Source of the DNA: Ophioceras dolichostomum
Taxonomy: Eukaryota > Ascomycota > Sordariomycetes > Magnaporthales > Ophioceraceae
Direction: 5' to 3'
Assembly: GCA_003049485.1 (NCBI GenBank)
Contig: PYST01000145.1
Location: forward strand, 1-64,000
Length of the DNA: 64,000 nucleotides
Part shown: in pieces, positions 23,608 through 32,999 of the stretch
How the letters are laid out: each line of letters starts with the position of its first letter
Position numbering within the stretch: the first letter of the stretch is position 1
Made by a program: the position numbers and the translations under genes
Notes under the pieces: model-generated
Told to the model about the DNA's origin: nothing
The model's input: only the letters and a program-made list of their open reading frames with translations
Databases searched by the model: none

Positions 23608-24402
23608 TCAGTCCACCCAGTCGATAATGTCCCAACTCTCAATCCCATCGCGGATTATGAGCCGGTGACGGTCGATCCGCCAGTTCGAATACATTGCCCT
23701 TGTGGCTCCGGCGGCCTTGCGGTGCGCCGGCCCGACGTTGCCCAGTTTAGCATCGTCTCTGGATCGCCAAACGCATGTGGCCAGGTTCCGACCGTCGGCA
23801 TCTGGGTCTCCGAACCAGTACCTGCCGCACGGATTGTGGTCAGTCGATCTCACTTCAGTTTCTCGGGCCGGCTCAATAGCCCATCAAAGGGGGCTCGGTC
23901 AGGCCGGGCTGTCTTACTTCAAGAAGCCCCCGCTGGCTGTTGCCTCAATATGAGCCGCCCTGTCCAGTTCGCCCAGCTCGGCATAGACCGTGGTCGGTGG
24001 AATCTGGGACCGGAATGCCACGATGTAGAAGGAAGTCTCCTTCCACGCGTGGCCACGCCGATTGGTCAGGCTTCTCAAGATGTCCACCACTTGGGTCCAG
24101 TTGAAGATGTCGAGGTACGGGGCGGTGGCATAGTCCTCCCTCACACATCTTAGGTGTACCATGGCTTGGGCCAGGAGCTGATTTTCGGGGTCAACCGTCT
24201 CCAGGTCTAGGAGGTGCTCCCTCTCCGTGTACGGCGACACAACCAGATACCTGCTGCCATGGTCGTTGCCTCGATCAATCCTGTGGCCATTCGACAGTGG
24301 CAACTCGCTCTCGGTCACGATGACTGAGTCTTTCTTCTCCGATTGGATGGCTATGCTCGGCTCATGCGTCTGGATAGTGGTACTGGTGATGGTTGCCGAC
24401 AT
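23608..24402 (-). CDS. UPF0643-family protein, 232 aa, two exons
   Basis: Exons 24402-23918 and 23821-23608; intron 96 nt with GTAAGA donor and CAG acceptor, phase 2. After a variable N-terminus of about 50 residues come segments I recognise from the fungal UPF0643 family: WKETSFYIVAFRSQIP, YAELGELDRAAHIEA, SGGFLKYWFG (across the splice junction), RNLATCVWRSRDDA and a C-terminal HRLIIRDGIESWDI. The function of the family is not established, and no signal peptide or membrane segment is visible. A TATAAAT box lies about 160 bp upstream. Confidence 0.85.
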
Positions 24403-25843
24403 GGTTGATAATTTTCGGTGCCGTCCAAGTGGATGGATGAGTGGGCGCTGAGCGCTGGGAGATTCGACGGTACGTGTTGGGGAGTGATGTTTTTGTGCTG
24501 GCGATGTCGACTGCTCTCTAATGAGTCCAAGTCCGAGAAGTCACAGGAGAAAATACCAGCATTTATACGCCATCGACGTGATTGCCTCCCATTCACCCAT
24601 TATCCCCCCCCCTCCTCATGCCCGCGGTGGGTCCCGCCAATTTCTCATGGCCACATATCCCATCATCCCCCATCCGCATGCGACAGCGGCCTGTATCCGA
24701 GCCATTGACTGCCACAAGCTCAAGCTCCCAATGAGGAAGGGGCTTCTTATCGACGGTCGGTAGTGGCGACGGCATTACCTTGTTGGACCATCCCGCAAAC
24801 AGATTGCGAACATTTCACGGCATGTTGACAGGAGATGCGTGAGGCCTAGAATTTTCCTAACCGGCCGTCCCGCCATCCTTGAATGACCATGATGACGAGT
24901 TGGCATGGAACCATGTGTTCTGTCTTTCTCGTCTTGACGCTCATACAAAATCGCGCCATTGGTCGAGCCTTTGATGCCATCCAGGCCAATGGTTGCTCAG
25001 CGCCCAGCCCGATGAAACAACGCTGGTATGTCGCAAGCGATTGCACCTTTGTCACTCTCACTCTCACCGTTACAGTGCTACATGAGCTCTCATATTTGCT
25101 CACTTCTTCACCGACACGAGGATATTTGAACCTGAGGGTTTCCGCCGCTGCGCACGAATCACGCTTTTCTGCTGACTCTCTTTTGTCTTCCTTCTCCCCT
25201 CAGTCCTTCACCGCTCCCCACCCTGCAAATAGCAAATCACTTACCACTTACTCCGCTCGCCCGCTGTCAGGTAGCGCAGGCCGGGCCAATGTTGCCGCAC
25301 AGCCCGGCTCGACACTCATCCGAACTCTGATGTGTTCGGCGCCTTCCATCAGCCAGCCGCCGTTCCTTTTTGTCCTTTCTCAATCGGCACGTGCTGCACA
25401 GGCCCTTTTGGAGCTAGCCCGAGCCCATCAGCCCAACGGCCGACGGGGGCCGCAAAAAGTGTCATGCTATTTTCAGGCGCACTTGAGCATTTGGGCCGTT
25501 GAGTGCTCAGCGGGTGTCCCTTTTGACACCCGCCCCTCGTCATTGTGCCTCTGTTGCGTGTCAAGGCGGACAGGGTCATCGGCAGTTTATACCCTCTTCG
25601 TGGTCATTTCGGCGACACGGCACGAGGCGAGACACCACAGGGCCCGGCCTTGACCGTTCTTCGAATGTTCAATGTTCTAATGGCCCTCGATGACTGTCGC
25701 CTCGAATCATGCAGCAAGGTAATGCAGCAAGGATGCCCCTCTCTCCTTATCTCGCATTTGACTGCATGCAGCATGGCGCTCACATCCTGCGTTCATGTCC
25801 GATGACCGGCCATCGGTTTCTTCGCGTCTTATCATCAGCCGCC
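24403..25843. other. Intergenic region, 1.4 kb
   Basis: Promoter side of the UPF0643 gene (TATA at 24561-24567) and 3' side of the mitochondrial carrier gene. The + strand open frame 24883-25653 (256 codons) has no recognisable domain, starts in no special context and is probably chance. Confidence 0.5.
24561..24567 (-). promoter_or_regulatory. TATA box of the UPF0643 gene
   Basis: GCGTATAAATGC on the minus strand, about 160 bp before the start codon at 24402. Confidence 0.45.
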
Positions 25844-27025
25844 TTATTTTTCGTCCGCTCGTAACCATACCTTTGCTACCTCGTACGTCCCGAGATAAAG
25901 CCCGCCCCCAATCGCGGTCCAACCCGCTCGAAGCAACCCTCCGCGGAACAGGCCTCGAACGCCGAACTCTTGGTAAACGTCCGCTGCTACCCGGAACCCA
26001 CTCGGTTTCCTGCGCGTGGCCCTTTTTGGCATACCCTTTGAGCCAGCCTCTTGGATGCCATGATGCGGATTATCGTCGCCGGCAAGCAGCATTACACGCG
26101 TCTTGACCACGTCCGTTGGTGTTGTCAAGACAGCAGCTATGGAGCCGCTGACGGCGGCGCTAAGTCCATTCACATAGCCCGTCTCCAGCAGCCCTTGATC
26201 CTTCTCGACGCCTCCCGACTCTTTCCGCAGACTGCCCCCGTCACGGCGACGCCATAGCTGTCCTCGGCAGTACTCGAACATGGGAAACTGCATAGCCGTG
26301 AAAGGAAGGTTGCGAGCGGCTAGTGCGGTGTAGCCGGTCCACAAGCGACGGATGGCCCCGCCTTCGGATTGCTGCAGCATTCGAAGTGCATGCAGCGATG
26401 CGCTGCTGCTCTTGCTGCCGCTGCTGCTCTTGCTGCCGCTGCTGCCGTTCCCTCTTCCGACTGCAGGCTGCTGGCAGCCTCGGATCATCTGCGCGTTCTG
26501 TTTGATGACCTCTGAGGGCGTGAGTATGACGCACGACGCGAGCTCAGCGATGCCCGACGCAAGCGAGTGGACAACTGGCTTCGGAACATGATGGTCGGAC
26601 AGCGCCGTGGAGAGCACCGTCTTGGCCGACTCGTATGTAGTGAAGAAGACCCCCGCTGTTTAGCCGTCGTTAGGAATCCTGTCGTTCCGGGTTTTGGTCG
26701 AGCCGCGGCTGCCGGACTCACCTGCTGGGAGTGTTGCTACGATGACGCTCCCGACGCCCTGATACAGGCCCCTGAACGTGTGCTTGGGCACATTTTTGGT
26801 CGAGCTCAAGGTCGAATTCTTGAACGAGTCGAGGATGTCGCGGCTCTGATAACGGGTCTTGATGGTATCTAGTGGATATACCAAGAGGTCTATCGTGAAC
26901 GCTGCTATGGCCCCAGCCTAAGGCAATGTGATGTGAGCGAGAGGGATCATCCAAGTGGGATGATGAGTGGATCCAGGCCTGCCTTTACTTACGGCCAGGA
27001 CTTCGGTATGGGTGTTGTTGCTCAT
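25844..27025 (-). CDS. Mitochondrial carrier, Pet8/S-adenosylmethionine-carrier-like, 346 aa, three exons
   Basis: Exons 27025-26993, 26917-26722 and 26655-25844; introns 75 and 66 nt with GTAAGT and GTGAGT donors. It is a six-helix inner-membrane carrier with the three signatures PLDTIKTR (from residue 26), PSEVIKQN and PTDVVKTR. The segments FRGLYQGVGSVIVATLPAAG, GIAELASCVILTPSEV, LPFTAMQFPMFEY and LTTPTDVVKTRVML align by eye with the order of features in yeast Pet8 (Sam5), which exchanges SAM for S-adenosylhomocysteine; transport specificity remains inference. A Ser/Lys/Gly linker (SSGSKSSSGSKSSSA, encoded by a 15-bp direct repeat near 26405-26450) is inserted in the second repeat, in the matrix loop. 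Confidence 0.87.
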
Positions 27026-28988
27026 GACTGCAACATCTGTTCCGTCGAGAAGAGAAGGACTGCGCTGAACTCCACCAGCTGCAAGTGCAGGACACTGAGG
27101 TCATAGGCGGCGGCGCCGGTGATCGACATATGACGGCATTGCTCGGTTCTGCTGAGTCAGCTGTTCAACCTCGTCCGACTTACACGTCAAGGAAGCAGGC
27201 GATTTCCATTCTTCGAAGCCACAAAAACAATGATCATATCAAAGTCTGGTAATTAGGTATTCAGGCACGTAGCCTCGCTTTCACTAGCATTGGCCTGAAC
27301 GTCCGATTCACTGGTGGTGAACGTGGCGGTCCCTTCAGAAAGTTCTCTTCCGCTCAGTCCTCTTTCGTGACCCTTTCGTGACTCCTTCCCGGACACCGTC
27401 TACGACATATCCTAGGGCGAGTCCTACGATATACTTGAAGATCATTTTCGCTACTTCGGACGCCTGGTTGATCTTGGATCGGGGCGAACGGCTTGCGGTC
27501 CACCGCCTGCGCCTAGCTTCCTCGCGCTGGGCTATGATTGGCGTTGTAGGCTCTGTCGGTCTTGTAAAGTGTTCGCACTGAACGACCACCTCTGGATTTC
27601 TCCGTCAGGCGACGATTTCACCAGCTGGGCTAAGATTCGCCTAGGATTCCTTCGCCTTGCACGCCTTGGACCTCCACTGAGCGATGATCCTGCACTTTGG
27701 GACAGACGAGAGCGCATGTTTTTCGCGGGTTTTCCGGTGAACAGGAAGTCAAATTTAAACGGACTCGAGAAGATCGAGGAAGGGAATCGAGTGAAGGACT
27801 TACGCTATCTCTCACCGTAGCTTCGCGGTACGGTACAGCGTGGTAATGAAAGAGAAGTGATGCTGTGTAGCGCGTATCAGAGCGATCAAGCGGGGCCGAG
27901 CAGTCGTCGTCGTCGTTCCGCACAGTAAATGACGTAGGCGTCGGAAGGGATATAAGCCAACTGAACAGCTCCTTCCCTCAACAAACACGGTCGTCGCAAT
28001 TGGGCCACATGGCCTAGTTGGGAAAAACCGCCACGATCGTGGGTTCCAACCCAAGCAACGCTAGGTGGCGAGTTCGAGGCCGGACGGAGCAAAAACCCGC
28101 CGGGTTTTTCGTAACCACCCACCTGTCCCCGGACCGCGGGGCAAGAAGCTGGGTGGTATTCTTTTTGACTTGATTTTTTTTAGTCAATTGTTTTTACTCT
28201 TCTATCCCTCGCACCGCGACTTCCTTCCCTGCCAGTCATGCGGCCAACTCACTAAAGGGTGGGTGGGAGTTTGTCGCCTGGGGTGCTGGAAAATGTCGCG
28301 GCTCATCGGCAATATTGGGCTCCATAGCTGCCTGCTAGGACTCTAGAATATGCTGTGCTACGTATGTACAGGTCGACTGAAGCCTCGTCACCACACCTCA
28401 AAGCCTCCGATTGGGTTTCTTTGGGCTAATAGCGCCCGGCATACCAGCAGAGATAGCAATGTGGTGCATCGTGTGAAGACAGCAAGCCAGTGTTCAAGCA
28501 GTTGGTCAATCAACTTGGGGCTGTTCTTGCGGATGCTTTATGTACGATCATGCACACCAGACAGTTGTGGCAGCTCGCGAATGGACAAATGATGGGAGGC
28601 TCTGCTGGGTTTATATGGATCTCGGCATCAACGACCAACCTGCCTTGCAACCCACACCTCTAGAGGCAGTTTTTCCAGTCGGCTAGCCGGCTAGTTTTGC
28701 TAGTTCATATCTCGGCGGGTGCCGCGAAACGTGGCAATGGATGGCAGTCGGGTTGGCGAGGCAGAATTGTGCTTCATGTCGTCGCTACACTGCATCTACC
28801 AAACCGATCACCAGGGAGAGAGAGAAGAGTGCAGGAGCACCAAAATTTCCCCTCTCTGCCCAGGTAGCTATCAGTTGACAAAGACGAATGAATCACGAGC
28901 GTTGAACACGGGTCGAAAACGAGGCAAGGCAGGCGACACTGCATCAGAACTGCTGCAAGTCGAGCTGTCGTCTCTTATCTAGCGCAAT
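27026..28988. other. Intergenic region, 2 kb
   Basis: No supportable gene. It contains a TGGCCTAGTTGG sequence resembling a tRNA A box (28010-28021) that does not fold as a tRNA, and a perfect hairpin with 9-bp arms and one central base (28091-28109). The minus frame 27335-27589 (84 codons, with a short hydrophobic segment) has no recognisable family. Confidence 0.5.
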
Positions 28989-30017
28989 CTATGATGAAGC
29001 CTCACTGGCCAGACGCTCTTCTATCTTCGCAAGCTCAGCCATGAGCTCTCTACCCCTCGCCTTCTCCGCGTCCGTGGGGCCGAAATACGGCCTGCGCGGC
29101 AGCATCTTGCGCTCGGCATCTACGATGCCCGCCCTCGACGCAGTGAACAGCGAAGCCGCGTACTTCGTCATACCGATGCTGCCTTTGCACGGCCTTTCCG
29201 CCAGGGATGCCACGCGGTGCAGCTCCATCGCCTCCAACTTGGCCGCCCTGGCCGCCTTGAGATCCCCATCCCCATCACCATCCCCTTCGGCGATCGTCGC
29301 GGCAGCCCACAGCTTGTAAATCCGGGAGAGCGCCCTAGGAAACACGTTCCCGAACCCAGCGATGCAGCCCGCGCTCCCCGACGCCATCCCGCCCAGCAGG
29401 AAGTCCGCCTGCCCGCCGTACACGGAGAACCGCTCGGAGGGCAGCTCGGCGGACAGGCGCACGATCTTGGCGACGCTGCCGCACGTGAGCTTGACGCCCA
29501 CGACGGCCGGGAAGCGCCTGGCTAGGCCGGCGATGAGGTCCGAGTCCAGGTCGACGCCGTTGCACACGCGCGGGAAGTTGTAGATCACGATCGGCAGCGG
29601 GGTGACGGCCGCCACGTCGCTGTAGAAGCGGTCGATGACGGCGGGGGCGCTGGCCTTGGCGAAGTAGGCGGGCGGTAGCAGCAGCGCGCTGTCGGCTCCC
29701 GCGGCGGCCGCGTCGGCGAGGTGCTCCAGCACCTGTGCCGTCGAGTGGCCGCCCACGCCGGCCATGATGGGGAAAGTAGGCCCGACGGCGTCCCGGGCCG
29801 TCTCGAGCAGCCGGCGCCGCTCCTCTCTTGTGAGGAGGAAGGTCTCGGCGTTTGTGCCTAGCACCACGAGGCCCACGAGGCCCGTCGTGGCGAGGTACGC
29901 GTAGTACTTGCGCTGGTCCTCTAGGATGAGCTTATCTGTGTCTGGGTCGAAGAGGGTGCAGGCTGGGGCCCAGACGCCTGCTGGTGGGACCTTGAAGGTA
30001 GTGGTGATTATCGCCAT
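28989..30017 (-). CDS. DapA-family class I aldolase/dehydratase, 342 aa
   Basis: Intronless. It is a TIM-barrel enzyme of the dihydrodipicolinate synthase/N-acetylneuraminate lyase superfamily, which forms a Schiff base with a keto acid such as pyruvate. Visible residues are the Schiff-base Lys176 in VVGVKLTCG, Tyr146 in IVIYNFP, and the substrate-loop motif GTNAE (54-58). DHDPS enzymes normally have GTTGE here; an S/T-N pair is usual in 4-hydroxy-2-oxoglutarate aldolase-like members. Fungi make lysine through alpha-aminoadipate, so a true lysine-pathway role is unlikely; sugar-acid (keto-deoxy) or hydroxy-oxoglutarate aldolase activity is more plausible. A run of Gly-Asp pairs (about residues 245-252), encoded by a GATGGG-type repeat, interrupts the C-terminal helical part. 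It is divergently placed from the F-box gene. Confidence 0.9.
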   Translation of the reverse strand: MAIITTTFKVPPAGVWAPACTLFDPDTDKLILEDQRKYYAYLATTGLVGLVVLGTNAETFLLTREERRRLLETARDAVGPTFPIMAGVGGHSTAQVLEHLADAAAAGADSALLLPPAYFAKASAPAVIDRFYSDVAAVTPLPIVIYNFPRVCNGVDLDSDLIAGLARRFPAVVGVKLTCGSVAKIVRLSAELPSERFSVYGGQADFLLGGMASGSAGCIAGFGNVFPRALSRIYKLWAAATIAEGDGDGDGDLKAARAAKLEAMELHRVASLAERPCKGSIGMTKYAASLFTASRAGIVDAERKMLPRRPYFGPTDAEKARGRELMAELAKIEERLASEASS

Positions 30018-31144
30018 ATTTTTGTTCCGCTGGGTTGAGCATGTGTGTACAATAGCGAGTAGCGGACGCAGGAAGTAAGATGGGAGTGGCTAATCTGTCT
30101 GTATGTGATCGGAGACATGCAACTGCTAGCTAGATGAGGTTGGTCGGTGTAGATATGGACGGATGAGCGGAAGCAGGGGGGTGACCTTGAGTCGGACGGA
30201 TTTCCGAGATCGGGAGCCATCATACCCGGCCGAATGTGGAGCTCACTTATCGGTGACGCTTGGCTGGAGATCTTGATTTGATTCACTCTGACCGTCAAGG
30301 TACCTACCACAGTAGGTTGTCTTTTCGGTTTGTCCTTTGCCAGACCAGCGAGCCTAGAGTGGTAAGCAATGCCGACGAGGATTCGGGAGTAGTATTAGCT
30401 GACTGACTGTCTAAAACCTTCAGCCTCAAACCATGGCACAGGTGAGGACGGGTTCATCTGTATTCCGTGGACACTGTTACTATCTGATAGTGAACACGGG
30501 GTTACACGACCATAGGAAGCTTTGCCGTTGGTTTAAGCGACTGGCGGCTGCCCGGCTTCCTAGCCTGAGAGTGTAGTAGTAGACGCGATAAGACTGCATT
30601 TATTGCGCCATCGCCGGCCAGCGACGCGACATTCTTGCCGCGTCGAAGACGCACGATGTGAATTGAAGAGTTGGAGAGAGTTGATTGCTGTAGTGGGGAG
30701 CACGTGCAGTTGGTTTGTGCAGGTGGGTGAAACCGGACTTTCAGGGGCTCCCAGGGGCTTCGAGGGCTCGGCGTTACGCTGCTTCAGCGCTGTGGCGTTC
30801 ATGTTGCGATTCTGTGCAGTTTTTCACGCTTGTCAGTCACAAAAGGCTACGGAACGCTTGGACTGGCGATTGGACTTATTCACGAGCGTGTTATAGCCAG
30901 AAAGCTGCCTAACGCCGCCGCGATTTCATAGGTGGTTCAGGCAACCAAATACGGATTCCAAATGGGGATCTTACCAAAACATGCGCCAAAACCTCCTGTC
31001 AAGAAGAGCACAGGTCGGGTGCTCTAATTCCTAGGTACCTAGGTAGATAACGGAGAGAGACAGCGAGACATTGTCTGCGCAGCATATCTCAACACAGGAC
31101 GACCAACCTCATCCTATGAGCATTATTGAGCGCTGCATCTCACA
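30018..31144. other. Divergent promoter region between the aldolase and F-box genes
   Basis: About 1.1 kb shared upstream region. It holds GGTACCTACC at 30299-30308 and CCTAGGTACCTAGGTAG at 31030-31046, the latter about 100 bp before the F-box start codon. Confidence 0.5.
31030..31046. repeat. TACCTAGGTA-type palindrome upstream of the F-box gene
   Basis: CCTAGGTACCTAGG is a perfect 14-bp palindrome 100 bp before the start codon. It belongs to the dispersed motif family. Confidence 0.75.
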
Positions 31145-32243
31145 ATGACAGACCGCACGCCTCGGGCTCAAGCTCTAGCTGAGCATGTCATCAGTCTTCC
31201 TGAGCTACTCGCCAACATTCTCGAGCAGCTCGACCAGCGCACGCTGCTCTGCTCGGCGCAGCGCGTCTGCCGCGACTGGCGGGATCTTGTGACCAGCTCT
31301 CTGCCCATCCAGCGCCGGCTTTTCTTCAAGCCTACACCTGCCCGTCACGATGATCGGTCCAGACGCGCTGGTGACGCTGGCGAAGACGCGCGTCTCAACC
31401 CTCTGCTCGCAGAGAAATTCCGGTATGAGCAACCACTCATCGTATTACTGCCTGCATCATCCATGCACGTATGACAAGGGGTATCACCAGCCATTCTAGA
31501 TACCTAGATAAACTAACAAACCCCACCCACCAATCAGCCCCCTCTTCCAACAACGCAACGCCGCCGCCCGCCGCGCCTTCGAAGAGATATTCTTCGGCCC
31601 CGGAATCGTCAAGGCGAGGCCGCCCACGACACGCAAGCACGAGCTGCTCCTCCGGGAGGACGCCAGCTGGCGCGCCATGCTCACGCAGCAGCCGCCCGCC
31701 TACCGCGTCTTCCTCTGGAGCGAGCGGCAGAACGGCCAGGGCGCCCGGCCCGCCGCGGCGCTGGCGATCCTGTCCCCGCTGCAGCCTTACCGCATCGTCG
31801 AGTTCCCCGCCGGCCTGCGCATGGGCGAGCTGTACGACATGTGCCTCGGCACCGCCGAGGAGCCGCTGCTCAGTTTCCGGCCGTTCTGGTTCCGGCGCCG
31901 GACGCAGCTCGTCCCGGATCCGGACGAGATGGCCTTCGGTGGCAGCTCTAGCGCTGGCGCTGGCGCTGGCGCTGGTGGTAGGGACGACTGGTCAGTTGCC
32001 ACGCGGAAGATCTTGCTTGACGAACTGAGCGCAGACGCCGCTGCTCTGGCGCTGCTGGCGCCGGTTACTGCTGCTAGCACAGAGTCTAGAGAGGAAGACG
32101 GGGACGGGCGGGGTGATGACGGGGCGCGTCCCAGCCAGGTGGACGCCGTGGTGCGACTGTATAAGATGGGAATGGTGCCGCCATCCACCAGAAAGAGTCA
32201 CATCAAGCACATGAGCCAATTTATAGTCCCCAAGATGGCTTAG
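31145..32243 (+). CDS. F-box protein, 327 aa, two exons
   Basis: Exons 31145-31422 and 31538-32243; intron 115 nt with GTATGA donor and CAG acceptor, phase 2. The N-terminal F-box (about residues 15-60: VISLPELLANILEQLDQRTL, then CSAQRVCRDWRDLV) should bind Skp1 in an SCF ubiquitin ligase. The rest has no WD or LRR repeats; segments such as PYRIVEFPAGLRMGELYDM resemble the C-terminal regions of many small fungal F-box proteins whose substrates are unknown. A short Ala/Gly run (SSAGAGAGAGG) comes from GCTGGC triplets. Confidence 0.88.
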
Positions 32244-32999
32244 AGCAGCTGTCACTTCGCTGGTCCTAGAGTGGCGGAAAAGGTAGAGTAGGGTTACCTT
32301 GGTAGAGCCAGGATCCATCTATCAGGGTTGACTCTATGACGCGCTACATAGAATTGAAATCGAGAGCAACAGCATCAACGACTCTTGAGAATGACGCCGA
32401 GGTGATAAATGCTAGAATACCTTACTCATTACCTATTGTACACTTTCGGTGCCCCTCAAAAGGATCAAAACTAACAAAGGGAACTTTTTTGTGTGCGTGA
32501 AAACCCGAGGTACCATTCCATAAACCCTTGCCATATCCACTGGGTTCGAACGACGGAAAAAAGACAGGAAAACAGAATCAAGTCAGAAAAGAGATGAATG
32601 AAAAATTAATGGCGTGTGTGTGTGTACTACAAAGTAAATAAGGAGACGAGATGGAAAGGGGAAAGCATTGAAAAGACAAGACAGCAAAAGGGAAACGAGA
32701 AAATCTGCCCTCGATCAACCAACTTGCTTGACACCTGGCGGGCCATCATCCAACCCAACAATTCCAGCCCGAGATAACCTAGTATAAGAGAAGGAAGAAA
32801 AATAAACAGAAGAACCAAGATGTGAAAAGAAAAGACGAAAATAAGAAGCGATGTGGAAAGTACAGCGTATGTGGATTAGATGTCAAGGACCGGAAGAAGG
32901 AACCAGGATGATGGAAATGAGAACCGATGATCGGATTGGTCCCAGGGAGGAGAGGGAGAGGAGAGTGATCGAGAAGCGCGAAGAGGCGAAAATCGCCCA
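32244..32999. other. Convergent intergenic region, 0.76 kb
   Basis: A/T-richer 3' flanks of two convergent genes with A-rich stretches on the + strand between 32560 and 32860. No gene is seen. Confidence 0.5.

Noticed and set aside
24883..25653. 256-codon + strand open frame
   Set aside because: No domain, signal or compositional support; it lies between two minus-strand genes.
28003..28085. Possible tRNA gene (A-box-like TGGCCTAGTTGG, B-box-like GAGTTCGAGG)
   Set aside because: Acceptor, D and T stems do not pair when written out, and spacing is wrong for an intronless tRNA.
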